Of a stretch of 55,662 bases of DNA, positions 30,373 to 39,532 are shown piece after piece. A program made the position numbers and the translations under genes. Each line of letters starts with the position of its first letter. The stretch's first letter is position 1. The DNA is from Pseudomonadota bacterium (GTDB lineage Bacteria > Pseudomonadota > Alphaproteobacteria > Reyranellales > Reyranellaceae). The notes below the pieces were generated by a model. The model saw only the letters and a list, made by a program, of their open reading frames with translations. It searched no databases and had not been told where the DNA came from. Where the stretch lies: positions 1-55,662 of the forward strand of contig JAIUOX010000017.1 of NCBI GenBank assembly GCA_020160955.1. The letters are read 5' to 3'.

Positions 30373-31032
30373 ATGCTCAAGGTCATGATCGCCCCCGTCA
30401 CCCCGTTCCAGCAGAACTGCTCCGTCGCCTGGTGCGACGAGACCATGGAAGGCACCGCCGTCGATCCCGGCGGCGACCTCGACCGGCTGAAGGAGGTCAT
30501 CGACGGGCAGGGCATCAAGCTGACCAAGGTGCTGCTGACCCACGGCCACGTCGACCACGCCTCGGCGGCCGGCACGCTGGCCGAGCAGTACGGCGTGAAG
30601 ATCGAGGGGCCGCACCGCGACGACCTGTTCCTGATCGAGGAGCTGCCCAACTCGGGCGCCAAGTACAACTTCCCGAAGTACAAGCCGTTCGTGCCGGATC
30701 GCTGGCTGGAGAACGGCGACACCGTCACGATCGGCAACCAGACGCTCGACGTCGTGCACTGCCCCGGCCACACGCCGGGCCATGTCGTGTTCGTCGACAA
30801 GCCGGCCAAGGTGGCGTTCGTCGGCGACGTGCTGTTCCGGGGCTCGATCGGCCGCACGGACTTTCCGCGCGGCAACCACGAGCAGCTGCTGTCGTCGATC
30901 CGTCAGCGCCTGTGGCCGCTCGGCGACGACATCACCTTCGTCCCAGGCCACGGCCAGACCTCGACCTTCGGCTGGGAACGCAAGACCAACCCGTTCGTGG
31001 CCGACCTGCTGTTCGACGACGACGACAAATAA
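30373..31032 (+). CDS. Metallo-beta-lactamase fold hydrolase, glyoxalase II type (GloC/YcbL-like)
   Basis: 219 residues. The zinc-binding motif THGHVDH (His 57, His 59, Asp 61, His 62), the later CPGHTPGHV, FVGDVLFRGSIGRTDFPRG and the final VPGHGQTSTFGWE are typical of single-domain GloC-type hydrolases that cleave S-lactoylglutathione. The exact substrate is inferred. It ends ...FDDDDK. Family A, C and B repeats fill the 293 bases that follow. Confidence 0.88.
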   Translation: MLKVMIAPVTPFQQNCSVAWCDETMEGTAVDPGGDLDRLKEVIDGQGIKLTKVLLTHGHVDHASAAGTLAEQYGVKIEGPHRDDLFLIEELPNSGAKYNFPKYKPFVPDRWLENGDTVTIGNQTLDVVHCPGHTPGHVVFVDKPAKVAFVGDVLFRGSIGRTDFPRGNHEQLLSSIRQRLWPLGDDITFVPGHGQTSTFGWERKTNPFVADLLFDDDDK

Positions 31033-31036
31033 GGTC

Positions 31037-31090
31037 GTCATCCCGACCGGAGCCGCGCACAGCGCGGCGTAGTGGAGGGGCCTTCTCTCC
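31037..31090. repeat. Variant family A repeat, copy A6
   Basis: GTCATCCCGACCGGAGCCGC, a GCGCACAGCGCG core, then GGAGGGGCCTTCTCTCC. The same long variant as copy A5 at 28056. It begins four bases after the hydrolase stop codon. Confidence 0.8.
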
Positions 31091-31118
31091 ACGACTTGCC
31101 GTCAAATCGCTGACGCGA

Positions 31119-31158
31119 GGTCTCTCCGCTCGGGGCTGCGCCCCTCGGTCGAGATGAC
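31119..31158. repeat. Family C repeat, copy C1
   Basis: GGTCTCTCCGCTCGGGGCTG then CGCCCCTCGGTCGAGATGAC. The inner CGGGGC/GCCCC arms form a hairpin. A truncated inverted copy (C2) lies at 37443-37467. In both places a family B element begins within about 20 bases. Confidence 0.75.
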
Positions 31159-31175
31159 GGGAGAGATGTTTGCTC

Positions 31176-31308
31176 TTCCTCCCTGCGCGCTAGCGCGGGG
31201 AGGTGTCCGCGCAGCGGACGGAGGGGTCATGAGCCCCTCGACGCTTGCCCTTGACCCCTCCGTCGCCGCAGACGGCGACACCTCCCCGCGCTCGCGCGCA
31301 GGGAGGAA
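31176..31308. repeat. Family B five-hairpin repeat, copy B3
   Basis: Hairpins in order: CCTCCC-GCGC/GCGC-GGGAGG, GTCCGC/GCGGAC, GAGGGGTCA/TGACCCCTC, GTCGCCG/CGGCGAC, and the terminal CTCCCCGCGC hairpin ending GGGAGGAA. Hairpins 2 and 4 are exchanged relative to copies B1, B2 and B4. It lies in a convergent gap. Confidence 0.9.
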
Positions 31309-31325
31309 GGATCATCGCGTCGCGA

Positions 31326-31697
31326 TCAGGCCAGCGACGCCTGCAGCGCCTGCTGGCCGGCGCGCAGCACGGCGGGGAGGTCGCCCGGCGCGCGGCCCTC
31401 GTCCTGGCGGGTGCGGACGTAGTCGAGGCCGTGGCGCAGCATGGCCCGGCTGAACCGCGCCGGCCGCTTCGCCAGCGCGGCCAGCACCTCGGGCGAGCGG
31501 TCGTCGAGCGGGCGGAAGAAGGCGTCGAGCTCGACCTCGGCGACGAGGATCATGCCGCAGGCGAGCGCGCCCAGCGCATAGGACAGGCATTCCTCTTCCC
31601 AGCGATCGGGCTCGCGGCCCGCGTCCTCGAGAAGATCCAGCGCCACCGTGAAGTTCGCGATCAGCCGGTTCCGGCGCTCGATGTCGATGCGCTGCAT
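31326..31697 (-). CDS. Hypothetical protein, 123 residues
   Basis: I do not recognise this family. The protein is soluble and mostly helical by composition: MQRIDIERRNRLIANFTVALDL at the start, then acidic (LEDAGREPDRWEEECLSYA), a mildly hydrophobic centre (LGALACGMILVAEVELDAFF) and a basic, Ala-rich end. No signal peptide is seen. The ATG has GGAGGCAC a few bases upstream. It sits 120 bases downstream of trpA on the same strand, behind a stem-loop, and a family B repeat lies just beyond its stop. Confidence 0.65.
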   Translation of the reverse strand: MQRIDIERRNRLIANFTVALDLLEDAGREPDRWEEECLSYALGALACGMILVAEVELDAFFRPLDDRSPEVLAALAKRPARFSRAMLRHGLDYVRTRQDEGRAPGDLPAVLRAGQQALQASLA

Positions 31698-31747
31698 TGC
31701 GTGCCTCCGCTTCCATGGCCTCGGTTAGCGGAGCGCATATGTGCCGA

Positions 31748-31783
31748 GGAACGTGACGCGACAATGACGCGCCGACACGTTCC
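31748..31783. terminator. Stem-loop after trpA
   Basis: GGAACGTG (31748-31755) and CACGTTCC (31776-31783) form a perfect 8 bp stem with a 20-base loop, 34 bases past the trpA stop and 51 bases before the next start codon. There is no T-tract, so a role in termination or RNA processing is only possible. Confidence 0.4.
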
Positions 31784-31816
31784 CCGAAATGTCACAGCGG
31801 GGACTTCAGCCCGTGT

Positions 31817-32644
31817 TCAGCCCTTGCGGACGGAGCGGACGCCGCCGGCCAGGGCCTTGACGTCGGCCAGCACGCCGGCGACCAGGCCGGGCGTCGCCTT
31901 GCCGTTGGCGTCGAGGCCCGACTTCACGCGATCGACGATCGCCGAGCCGACCACCGCCGCGTCGGCGTGGCGCGCCACGGCCGCGGCCTGCTCGGGCGTG
32001 CGGATGCCGAAGCCGACGCCGACCGGCAGGTCGGTGTGGCGCTTCAGGCGCGCGACGTGCTCGCGCACCGCGTCCTCGCTGGCCGAGGTGGTGCCGGTGA
32101 TGCCCAGCACCGAGACGAAGTAGACGAAGCCCGCCGAGTACTTCAGCACCGCCGGCAGGCGCTTGTCGTCGGTGGTCGGCGCGGTCAGCAGCACCGTGTC
32201 GATGCCGTGCTTCACCGCGTGCGGCTTCAGTTCGTCGGCTTCCTCCGGCGGCAGGTCGACCAGGATGAAGCCGTCGACGCCGGCCTCGGCCGCCTCGCGG
32301 CAGAATTTCTCGGCGCCGCGCTGGTAGACCAGGTTGTAGTAGCCCATCAGCAGGATCGGCGTGTCGCTGTCGTCCTTGCGGAAGCGGCGCACCATGTCGA
32401 AGGTCGCGTCGACCGTCATGCCGGCCTTCAGCGCGCGCTGGCCGCCGGCCTGGATCGCCGGGCCGTCGGCCATCGGGTCGGTGAACGGCATGCCGAGCTC
32501 GATCAGGTCGGCGCCGGCGGCCGGCAGCCCCTTCAGGATCTCGAAGCTGGTGTCGCGGTCGGGATCGCCGGCGGTGACGTAGATGACGAGGCCGGCCCGC
32601 TTGTCGGCCTTGAGCTTGGCGAAACGCCGGGTGATGCGACTCAT
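31817..32644 (-). CDS. trpA: Tryptophan synthase alpha subunit
   Basis: 275 residues, TIM barrel. The catalytic Glu 49 and Asp 60 fall in [19 protein letters not shown], at the same numbers as in the E. coli enzyme; [15 protein letters not shown] is the phosphate-binding loop. It cleaves indole-3-glycerol phosphate and passes indole to TrpB. It starts one base after the trpB stop codon, so the two are translationally coupled. Confidence 0.97.
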   Translation of the reverse strand: MSRITRRFAKLKADKRAGLVIYVTAGDPDRDTSFEILKGLPAAGADLIELGMPFTDPMADGPAIQAGGQRALKAGMTVDATFDMVRRFRKDDSDTPILLMGYYNLVYQRGAEKFCREAAEAGVDGFILVDLPPEEADELKPHAVKHGIDTVLLTAPTTDDKRLPAVLKYSAGFVYFVSVLGITGTTSASEDAVREHVARLKRHTDLPVGVGFGIRTPEQAAAVARHADAAVVGSAIVDRVKSGLDANGKATPGLVAGVLADVKALAGGVRSVRKG

Positions 32645-32645
32645 C

Positions 32646-33860
32646 TCAGACCTTCATGCCCAGGCGTTCGGCGACAGCGAACACGTCCTTGTCGCCGCGT
32701 CCGCAGAGATTCATGACCAGCAGGTTGTCCTTCGGCAGGGTCGGCGCCAGCTTCAGGACGTGGGCCAGCGCGTGCGCCGGCTCGAGCGCCGGGATGATGC
32801 CCTCCAGCTTGCACAGCAGCTGGAACGCCGCGAGCGCCTCGTTGTCGGTCGCCGAGACGTACTCGACGCGGCCCTGCTCCTTCAGCCACGAGTGCTCGGG
32901 GCCGATGCCGGGATAGTCGAGGCCGGCCGAGATCGAGTGCGCCTCGGTGATCTGGCCTTCCTTGTCCTGCAGCAGGTAGGTGCGGTTGCCGTGCAGCACG
33001 CCGGGGCGGCCACCGGTCAGCGACGCGGCATGCTCGCCGGTCTCGACGCCCTTGCCGCCCGCCTCGACGCCGATGATGCGCACGCTCTTGTCGTCGAGGA
33101 ACGGGTGGAACAGGCCCATCGCGTTCGAGCCGCCGCCGATGCAGGCGACCAGCGTGTCGGGCAGCCGGCCCTCGGCTTCCATCATCTGCTCGCGCGTCTC
33201 GTTGCCGATCACCGACTGGAAGTCGCGCACCATCGCCGGGTAGGGATGCGGCCCGGCGACCGTGCCGATGCAGTAGAAGGTCGTCTCGCAGGTCGCGACC
33301 CAGTCGCGCAGCGCCTCGTTCATGGCGTCCTTGAGCGTCGACGAGCCCGAGGTCACCGGCCGGATCTCGGCGCCCAGCATCTTCATGCGGAAGACGTTCG
33401 GCGCCTGGCGCTCGACGTCGACCGAGCCCATGAACACCACGCAGGGAATGTCGAACAGCGCGCAGGCCGTCGCCGTCGCCACGCCGTGCTGGCCGGCGCC
33501 GGTCTCGGCGATCACGCGGGTCTTGCCCATGCGCTTGGCCAGCAGGACCTGGCCCAGCACGTTGTTGATCTTGTGGCTGCCGGTGTGGTTCAGCTCGTCG
33601 CGCTTAAAGTAGACCTTGGCGCCGCCGAGGTGCTCGGTGAGGCGCTTGGCGTAGTAGAGCGGGCTCGGCCGGCCGGCATAGTGCTTCAGCAGGTAGTCCA
33701 GCTCGTCCTGGAACTTCGGGTCGGCCTTGGCCGTGGTGTAGGCCTGCTCCAGTTCGAGGATCAGGGGCATCAGGGTCTCGGCGACGTAGCGGCCGCCGAA
33801 AATGCCGAAATGCCCGCGCTCGTCGGGACCGGTGCGGAGACTGTTGGAAAGGGCTGCCAT
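32646..33860 (-). CDS. trpB: Tryptophan synthase beta subunit
   Basis: 404 residues. The PLP lysine is Lys 97 in [10 protein letters not shown]; the phosphate loop IGGGSNAMG and [12 protein letters not shown] are present. It condenses indole and serine through an aminoacrylate intermediate. The N terminus ([22 protein letters not shown]) is the normal TrpB1 type. It is part of a minus-strand run pyrF, trpF, RidA-like gene, trpB, trpA. Confidence 0.98.
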   Translation of the reverse strand: MAALSNSLRTGPDERGHFGIFGGRYVAETLMPLILELEQAYTTAKADPKFQDELDYLLKHYAGRPSPLYYAKRLTEHLGGAKVYFKRDELNHTGSHKINNVLGQVLLAKRMGKTRVIAETGAGQHGVATATACALFDIPCVVFMGSVDVERQAPNVFRMKMLGAEIRPVTSGSSTLKDAMNEALRDWVATCETTFYCIGTVAGPHPYPAMVRDFQSVIGNETREQMMEAEGRLPDTLVACIGGGSNAMGLFHPFLDDKSVRIIGVEAGGKGVETGEHAASLTGGRPGVLHGNRTYLLQDKEGQITEAHSISAGLDYPGIGPEHSWLKEQGRVEYVSATDNEALAAFQLLCKLEGIIPALEPAHALAHVLKLAPTLPKDNLLVMNLCGRGDKDVFAVAERLGMKV

Positions 33861-33917
33861 CTGGATTCCTGTCGGGACGCGCGGACTTAGCAGTCCCGCC
33901 GGAACCGGTCAAAACCC

Positions 33918-34478
33918 CTAGCGCCGCTTGGCCTTGGCCGACTTCTGCTTGGGGGACGGGCGCTTGGCCCTGGACGCCGACTTCCGCACCGCGGCGGCGC
34001 GGCTGCCGCGGGCCGGGGCGGCGTTGACCTCGACCACGATCTCGATCTCGACCGGGATGCCGCGCGGCAGCGAGCCGACGCCGACCGCCGAGCGGGCGTG
34101 GCGGCCGCGGTCGCCGAACACCGTCACGAACAGGTCGGAGCAGCCGTTGATCACCTCGGGATGCTCGCCGAAATCGGGCACCGCGTTGACCATGCCCAGC
34201 ACCTTGACGATCCGCTTCACGCGGTCGAGGTCGCCCAGCTCGGTCTTCATCGCCGCGATCAGGCTGAGCCCGGTCTGGCGCGCGAACTCGTAGCCCTGCT
34301 CCTTGGTGAACTCGCGGCCGACCTTGCCGACCGGCAGCGGGTGGCCCGGCAGGCCCGGGCCCTTGCCGGCGAAGAACACGAGGGTGCCAACCCGCACGGC
34401 GTTGACGTAGTTGGCCATCGGCGAAGTGGCCTTGGTCAGCTCGATGCCGAGTTGCTTCAGCCGCCGTTCGGTCTTCAT
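33918..34478 (-). CDS. RidA/YjgF-family protein with basic C-terminal tail
   Basis: 186 residues. The first 150 match the RidA family (YVNAVRVGTLVFFAGKGPGLPG, VMVNAVPDFGEHPEVINGCSDLF-like segment, ARSAVGVGSLPRGIPVEIEIVVEV; the Arg of the family's active site is in ARSAVG). The last 35 residues are an Arg/Lys/Ser/Ala-rich tail (KSASRAKRPSPKQKSAKAKR) absent from ordinary RidA. RidA enzymes hydrolyse reactive enamines and imines such as 2-aminoacrylate. Placement between trpF and trpB is unusual: TrpB forms an aminoacrylate intermediate, which makes a link plausible but unproven. Confidence 0.88.
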   Translation of the reverse strand: MKTERRLKQLGIELTKATSPMANYVNAVRVGTLVFFAGKGPGLPGHPLPVGKVGREFTKEQGYEFARQTGLSLIAAMKTELGDLDRVKRIVKVLGMVNAVPDFGEHPEVINGCSDLFVTVFGDRGRHARSAVGVGSLPRGIPVEIEIVVEVNAAPARGSRAAAVRKSASRAKRPSPKQKSAKAKRR

Positions 34479-34491
34479 CGCGTGTCTCCGC

Positions 34492-35142
34492 TCAGAGCGC
34501 CTTCACGGTGTCGAGGAAGGCGCGGATCAGGTCGGCGGATTTCACACCCCGGCTCGCTTCCACGCCAGAGGAAACGTCGACCGCCGGCGCGCCGGTGACG
34601 CGCACCGCCTCGGCGACATTGCCGGCGTTGAGGCCGCCGGCCAGGAACCACGGCTTCGGGACCGTGCGGCCCGACAGGAAGGTCCAGTCGAACGCAGTGG
34701 CGTTGCCGCCGGGCAGCGTGCCCTCGGCCGCGTCGAACATCAGCCGGTCGGCGACCGGGGCGTAGGCCGCGATGCCGCTCTCGACGTCGGCCGCGGCGGC
34801 GACCTTGATCGCCTTCATCACCGGCTTGCCGGTGCGGGCGCGGATCTCGGCGAGGCGCTGCGGCGTCTCGCGGCCGTGCAGCTGGAGAAGGTCGATGACG
34901 CCGCTGGCCAGCCGCTCGTCGAGCAGCGCGTCGTCGGGATCGACGAACAGGCCGACGCGGATCACGCCGGCCGGCACGCGCTGGCCCAGCGCGCGCAGCG
35001 CCTCGACCGAGGCGACGTGGCGCGGCGAGGCCGGGAAGGTCACGAAGCCGACGTACTCGGCCCCGGCGGCCACCGCGGCGTCGACCGTTTCCGGCGTCGA
35101 CAGGCCGCAGATCTTGGCCTCGATCCTGGCCGCGGGCGTCAC
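34492..35142 (-). CDS. trpF: Phosphoribosylanthranilate isomerase
   Basis: 216 residues, TIM barrel. AKICGLSTPETV near the start holds the catalytic Cys 12, GLFVDPDD and LQLHGRETPQ follow, and LMFDAAEG holds the catalytic Asp. FLAGGLNAGNVAEAV and VDVSSGVE form the phosphate site. It makes the CdRP intermediate of tryptophan synthesis. The GTG start at 35142 overlaps the pyrF stop codon (GTGA). Confidence 0.96.
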   Translation of the reverse strand: MTPAARIEAKICGLSTPETVDAAVAAGAEYVGFVTFPASPRHVASVEALRALGQRVPAGVIRVGLFVDPDDALLDERLASGVIDLLQLHGRETPQRLAEIRARTGKPVMKAIKVAAAADVESGIAAYAPVADRLMFDAAEGTLPGGNATAFDWTFLSGRTVPKPWFLAGGLNAGNVAEAVRVTGAPAVDVSSGVEASRGVKSADLIRAFLDTVKAL

Positions 35143-35906
35143 AGGTCGTTGACGCCGGCCTCGCGGGCGATCGCCTCGGCGGCGGCGCGCGGGTCGTCGG
35201 CCTTGTAGATCGGGCGGCCCACCACGAGGTGGGTGGCGCCGAGGTCGACCGCCTGGCGCGGCGTCATCGCGCGCTTCTGGTCGTTGGCGGCGGCGCCCAC
35301 CGGGCGGATGCCGGGCACCATCAGCACGAAGTCGCGGCCGCAGCGACGGCGCAGCGCCTCGATCTCGAGCGGCGAGCAGATCACGCCGTCGAGGCCGCTG
35401 TCCTGGGCGAGCGCGGCCAGCCGCACCACCTGGTCCGAGGGATCGGACGGCACGCCGGTCGCTTCGAGGTCGCCGCGGTCGAGCGAGGTCAGCACGGTCA
35501 CGCCTAGCAGCTTCGGCCGGTCGATGCCGAGCTTGCGCGCCGACGCCCCCGCCTCTTCCACCGCCGCCTTCATCATCTCGCGGCCGCCGCTGGCGTGGAT
35601 CGTGATGTAGGTCGGCGCGAGGTCCATGACGGCGCGGATGCCGCCCGCCACGGTGTTGGGAATGTCGTGCAGCTTGAGGTCGAGGAAGAAGCCGACCCCG
35701 GTGGCGCGCACCGGCGCCGGGAAGGCGTAGCGCACGCCCGGCGCGCCGTGGGCGAGGAAGAACTCGAGACCCAGCTTGATGCCGCCGACCGCGGGGCGCG
35801 GGCCGCCGGCGATCGACTGGATGAGCCGGGCGGCGCCCACGAGGTCGGTCGTGTCGACGCCGCAGTAGACGGGATTGGCGGCCGGGGAATGCGCGGGCTG
35901 GGTCAT
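35139..35906 (-). CDS. pyrF: Orotidine 5'-phosphate decarboxylase
   Basis: 255 residues. The catalytic DxKxxD array is in FFLDLKLHDIPNTV (Asp 76, Lys 78, Asp 81), with Lys 44 in GGIKLGLEFF; VPGIRP and GATHLVVGRPIYKADDP close the phosphate site. It makes UMP. The ATG at 35906 gives the usual N terminus (about ten residues before the first strand, VYCGVDTTD); an upstream in-frame start at 35945 would overlap glpK and is not favoured. Co-transcribed with trpF. Confidence 0.95.
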   Translation of the reverse strand: MTQPAHSPAANPVYCGVDTTDLVGAARLIQSIAGGPRPAVGGIKLGLEFFLAHGAPGVRYAFPAPVRATGVGFFLDLKLHDIPNTVAGGIRAVMDLAPTYITIHASGGREMMKAAVEEAGASARKLGIDRPKLLGVTVLTSLDRGDLEATGVPSDPSDQVVRLAALAQDSGLDGVICSPLEIEALRRRCGRDFVLMVPGIRPVGAAANDQKRAMTPRQAVDLGATHLVVGRPIYKADDPRAAAEAIAREAGVNDL

Positions 35907-35945
35907 GGCGGGCGGCAACCTAGGGGCGCCCCCCGGGAGGCGCAA

Positions 35946-37430
35946 TCAGGAACTGCGGACGCGCCGCACGGCGTCCTGCCAGCCGGCGTAGCGGCGGTCG
36001 CGCGAGGCGGCGTTCTCGGCCGGCCGGAAGGCGCGGTCGAGCGCCCAGCCCTCGGCCAGCGCCTCGAGCGACGGCCACAGGCCGGCGTGCAGCCCGGCCA
36101 GGAAGGCCGCGCCCAGCGCCGTCGTCTCGGTGACAACCGGCCGCTCGACCGGCACCGCGACGGTGTCGGCCAGCCGCTGCATCAGGGCGTCGTTGGCCAC
36201 CATGCCGCCGTCGACCCGCAGTTCCTCGATGGTGGCGCCGTCGCCGCGCATCGCCTCGACGAGGTCGCGGGTCTGGTAGCAGACGGAATCGAGCGTCGCG
36301 GCGGCGATCTCGGCCGGGCCGGTGTCGCGCGTCAGGCCGAGCAGCGCGCCGCGCGCGCCGGCATCCCAGTAGGGCGCGCCCAGCCCGACGAAGGCCGGCA
36401 CCATGTAGACGCCGTGCTGGTCGTTGGCCTTCGACGCGAGGCCCTCGACCTCGCTCGATGCCGCGATCAGCCGCAGCCCGTCGCGCAGCCACTGCACGGC
36501 GGCGCCGGCGACGAAGATGCTGCCTTCCAGGGCATAGGTCCGCTTGCCGCCCAGCTGGTAGGCGATGGTGGTGAGCAGCCGGTTGTGCGAGCGCATGGCG
36601 ATCGAGCCGGTGTTGAGGAGCGCGAAGCAGCCGGTGCCGTAGGTCGCCTTGACCATGCCGGGCCGCACGCAGGCCTGGCCGACCGTGGCGGCCTGCTGGT
36701 CGCCCGCCATGCCGAGCACCGGCACCGGCGCGCCGAGGATGTCGGCGACGGCGACGCCCAGCGGGCCCGAGCAGTCGACGACCTTGGGCAGCAGCGCGCG
36801 CGGCACGCCGAACAGGTGCAGCAGGTTGTCGTCCCAGTCGCCGTCGTGGATGTCGAGCAGCAGGCTGCGGCTGGCGTTGGTCGCGTCGCTGGCGTGGACC
36901 TGGCCGCCGGTCAGCCGCCACAGCAGGAAGCACTCGATGGTGCCGCAGGCCAGCGCGCCGCGCTCGGCGGCGGTGCGGGCGCCGGCGACGTTGTCGAGGA
37001 TCCAGGCGATCTTGGTGCCCGAGAAGTACGGGTCGAGCAGCAGGCCGGTGCGCGCCGTGACGTCGGGCTCGTGGCCGGCCTTCTTCAGCGCCTCGCAACG
37101 CTCGGCCGTGCGGCGGTCCTGCCAGACGATGGCATTGTGGATCGGCCTGCCGGTGGCGCGGTCCCACACCACCGTGGTCTCGCGCTGGTTGGTGATGCCG
37201 ATGCCGGCCAGCGCCCTGGCGTCGAGCTTCGACTTGGCGAGCGCGCCGCGGCAGACCTCGACCGTCGCCGACCAGATTTCCTCGGCGTCGTGCTCGACCC
37301 AGCCGGGCCTGGGGAAGATCTGCGGCAGTTCCTTCTGCGCGCTGGCGACCGGCCGGCCCTGCCGGTCGAACACGATGGCCCGGGTGCTGGTGGTACCCTG
37401 GTCGATGGCGAGGATGTGGGTGGCGGCCAT
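35946..37430 (-). CDS. glpK: Glycerol kinase
   Basis: 494 residues, FGGY kinase. [20 protein letters not shown] at the N terminus is the phosphate-binding motif; [31 protein letters not shown] and the FGGY signature [16 protein letters not shown] with [15 protein letters not shown] are present. It phosphorylates glycerol to glycerol 3-phosphate. The ATG at 37430 is preferred to an upstream TTG. No glpD or glpF is nearby. A family C half repeat starts 13 bases before the start codon. Confidence 0.96.
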   Translation of the reverse strand: MAATHILAIDQGTTSTRAIVFDRQGRPVASAQKELPQIFPRPGWVEHDAEEIWSATVEVCRGALAKSKLDARALAGIGITNQRETTVVWDRATGRPIHNAIVWQDRRTAERCEALKKAGHEPDVTARTGLLLDPYFSGTKIAWILDNVAGARTAAERGALACGTIECFLLWRLTGGQVHASDATNASRSLLLDIHDGDWDDNLLHLFGVPRALLPKVVDCSGPLGVAVADILGAPVPVLGMAGDQQAATVGQACVRPGMVKATYGTGCFALLNTGSIAMRSHNRLLTTIAYQLGGKRTYALEGSIFVAGAAVQWLRDGLRLIAASSEVEGLASKANDQHGVYMVPAFVGLGAPYWDAGARGALLGLTRDTGPAEIAAATLDSVCYQTRDLVEAMRGDGATIEELRVDGGMVANDALMQRLADTVAVPVERPVVTETTALGAAFLAGLHAGLWPSLEALAEGWALDRAFRPAENAASRDRRYAGWQDAVRRVRSS

Positions 37431-37442
37431 GGGCAATTTTAC

Positions 37443-37467
37443 GTCATCTCGACCGAGGGGCGAAGCC
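37443..37467. repeat. Family C repeat, truncated copy C2
   Basis: GTCATCTCGACCGAGGGGCG then AAGCC, the inverted form of part of copy C1 at 31119-31158. The rest is missing, and a family B element begins six bases later. Confidence 0.7.
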
Positions 37468-37472
37468 GTTGC

Positions 37473-37607
37473 TTTCCTCCCCGTGCGCCAGCATGGGGAG
37501 GTGTCGGCGTCTTCGCCGACGGAGGGGTCATGGGCTCACGTCGAGGGGCTCATGACCCCTCCGTCCGCTGCGCGGACACCTCCCCGCGCTCACGCGCAGG
37601 GAGGAAA
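37473..37607. repeat. Family B five-hairpin repeat, copy B4
   Basis: Hairpins: CCTCCCCGTGC/GCATGGGGAGG (one G.U), GTCGGCG/CGCCGAC, GAGGGGTCATG/CATGACCCCTC, GTCCGC/GCGGAC, then the terminal CTCCCCGCGCT hairpin ending GGGAGGAAAA. It lies between glpK and the polyprenyl synthase gene. Confidence 0.9.
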
Positions 37608-37624
37608 AACAAGCCGAGTCAGGT

Positions 37625-37679
37625 CGGGACCGCGCGCGTCTCGCGCGCCTCATGAGCGCGCAGGAGGCGCGCGGTCCCG
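37625..37679. terminator. Long GC-rich hairpin after the polyprenyl synthase gene
   Basis: CGGGACCGCGCGC (37625-37637) pairs perfectly with GCGCGCGGTCCCG (37667-37679), and the loop holds a second small palindrome (GCGCGCCTCATGAGCGCGC). On the minus strand it begins 18 bases past the stop codon of the polyprenyl synthase gene. No T-tract follows. Confidence 0.55.
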
Positions 37680-37696
37680 GTCAAGTCGGCAAAAGC

Positions 37697-38716
37697 CTAG
37701 TGCGCGCGGTCGATCGCGAAGTCGACGGCTTCGAGCAGGGCGGCCTTGAGCGGCGAGGCCGGGAACAGGCCGAGCGCGTCGCGGGCCATCGCGCCGTAAT
37801 GGCGCGAGCGTTCGAAGGTGTCGGCGATGGCGCCATGGCGTTCGAGCAGGGTCATCGCCTGCTCGAAGTCGCCGTCGCGCTGGTCGAGCTTCTCGATGGT
37901 GCGCTTCCAGAACTCGCGGTCGACGGCGCCGCCGCGCAGGAAGGCGAGGATGATCGGCAGGGTGAGCTTGCCCTCGCGGAAATCGTCGCCCACCGACTTG
38001 CCGAGCTGGGCCTCGCGGCCGGCATAGTCGAGCGCGTCGTCGACCAGCTGGAAGGCGATGCCGAGGTTCATGCCGAAGCTCTCGAGCGCCACGCGCTCGG
38101 GGCCGTTGCGGCCGGCCACCATGGCGCCGACCTCGGCCGCCGCGGCGAACAGCTTGGCGGTCTTGGCGCGGATCACCTCGAGGTAGGTGGCCTCGGGCGT
38201 GCTGGTGTCGCGCTGGCTGACCAGCTGCAGCACCTCGCCCTCGGCGATCGTCGAGGAGGCGCGCGACAGCACGCCCAGGATGTCGATCGAGCCGACATCG
38301 ACCATCAGTTCGAAGGCGCGCGTGAACAGGAAGTCGCCGACCAGCACCGAGGCCTTGTCGCCCCACACCGCGTTGGCCGACGGCTTGCCGCGGCGCAGCG
38401 CGCTGACATCGACCACGTCGTCGTGCAGCAGCGTCGCGGAATGGATGAACTCGACGCAGGTCGCGAGCTTGATGTGACGGTCGTCACTGGCGGCATAGCC
38501 GCACAGCCGGGCGGCGGCGACGGTCAGCAACGGCCGCATGCGCTTGCCGCCGGCGCCGACCAGGTGGTTGGCGAGTTCCGGGATCAGCGCGACCGGCGAG
38601 CGCATGCGCGCCACGATCTCGCGATCGACCCGCGCCATGTCGTCGGCGCACAGCGACAGCAAGGGCTCCAGGCTGGGGCTCTTGCGCTTGCCCTCGAGGG
38701 TTACGACGTTCGCCAT
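37697..38716 (-). CDS. Polyprenyl (octaprenyl/decaprenyl) diphosphate synthase
   Basis: 339 residues, trans-isoprenyl synthase. Both Asp-rich motifs are present: LLHDDVVDVSALRRGKPS (first) and QLVDDALDY (second), with GGKRMRPLL in the N-terminal part. It makes the long isoprenoid tail of ubiquinone; in alphaproteobacteria this is usually decaprenyl, so IspB or DdsA are both possible names. Start ATG at 38716. It is divergent from the methyltransferase gene. A large hairpin lies after its stop. Confidence 0.93.
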   Translation of the reverse strand: MANVVTLEGKRKSPSLEPLLSLCADDMARVDREIVARMRSPVALIPELANHLVGAGGKRMRPLLTVAAARLCGYAASDDRHIKLATCVEFIHSATLLHDDVVDVSALRRGKPSANAVWGDKASVLVGDFLFTRAFELMVDVGSIDILGVLSRASSTIAEGEVLQLVSQRDTSTPEATYLEVIRAKTAKLFAAAAEVGAMVAGRNGPERVALESFGMNLGIAFQLVDDALDYAGREAQLGKSVGDDFREGKLTLPIILAFLRGGAVDREFWKRTIEKLDQRDGDFEQAMTLLERHGAIADTFERSRHYGAMARDALGLFPASPLKAALLEAVDFAIDRAH

Positions 38717-38782
38717 GGCGTGAGAATAGTCGTTCGATGCCGTTGGATTGTTGCGACACGATGTCGTGAAATGATCCCTAAC

Positions 38783-39508
38783 ATGGATCGCGCCGTTACC
38801 GAAGACGCCTTGCTGGGGGGCCGGGTCCGCCTGCTGCAGCCAGAACGCGGTTACCGCATCGCCATCGACGCGGTGCTGCTCGCCGCCGCGGTCGAGGCCG
38901 GGCCGGACGACCACGTGCTGGATCTCGGCGCCGGCGTCGGTGCGGTCGGCCTGTGCATCGCCGCCCGCCTGCCCGGCGTCCGCGTCACCGGGATCGAGCT
39001 GCAACCGGCGCTGGCGGCGCTGGCCGCGCGCAACGCCGCCCTGAACGGCGTGGCCGACCGTGTGACGACGCGGGTCCACGATCTCGCCGGCCCGCTGCCC
39101 GCCGACCTCGCGCCGGCCGATGTCGTGGCGACCAACCCGCCCTATCTCGCCGCCGCCGTGGCCGATCCCTCGCCCGACCCGAGCAAGGCGCTGGCGACCG
39201 TCGAATCGAGCGCCGACCTCGCGCGCTGGCTGACCGTCGCGGTGTCGGCCGCGAAACCTGCAGGTACCCTGCTGGTCATCCATCGCAGCGACCGGCTGGA
39301 GGAGATCCTGCGGCACCTCGAGGCGCTGGGCTGGGGCGACCTCGCGGTAAAGACCCTGCCGCCGGCCCGGCGCGTGCTGGTGCGGGCGCGCCGCGCGGCG
39401 ACGCCGGTGCGCCGCGATTGCGCGCCGCTGGTCCTGCACCCGCCGGGCGGCGGCTACACGGCGGAGGCCGAGGCGATCCTGCGCCGCGCCGCGCCGCTTG
39501 CCTTCTGA
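38783..39508 (+). CDS. TrmN6-type N6-adenine methyltransferase
   Basis: 241 residues, class I methyltransferase. The start TEDALLGGRVRLLQPERGYRI, SAM-binding VLDLGAGVGAVGLCIAARLPG, and the amino-methyltransferase motif ATNPPYLAA are the TrmN6/YfiC signature (m6A37 of tRNA-Val in E. coli). The C-terminal VLHPPGGGYTAEAEAILRR is also conserved in the group. tRNA specificity is inferred. Start at ATG 38783; an in-frame ATG at 38771 would add four residues; neither has a clear ribosome site. Confidence 0.9.
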   Translation: MDRAVTEDALLGGRVRLLQPERGYRIAIDAVLLAAAVEAGPDDHVLDLGAGVGAVGLCIAARLPGVRVTGIELQPALAALAARNAALNGVADRVTTRVHDLAGPLPADLAPADVVATNPPYLAAAVADPSPDPSKALATVESSADLARWLTVAVSAAKPAGTLLVIHRSDRLEEILRHLEALGWGDLAVKTLPPARRVLVRARRAATPVRRDCAPLVLHPPGGGYTAEAEAILRRAAPLAF

Positions 39509-39532
39509 GGGCACCGCCGCGACAGTGCCGCC

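Noticed and set aside
31326..31697. Calling the 123-residue gene a flagellar or chaperone-type protein
   Set aside because: Only general helical composition supports it; no motif was found, so it is left as hypothetical.
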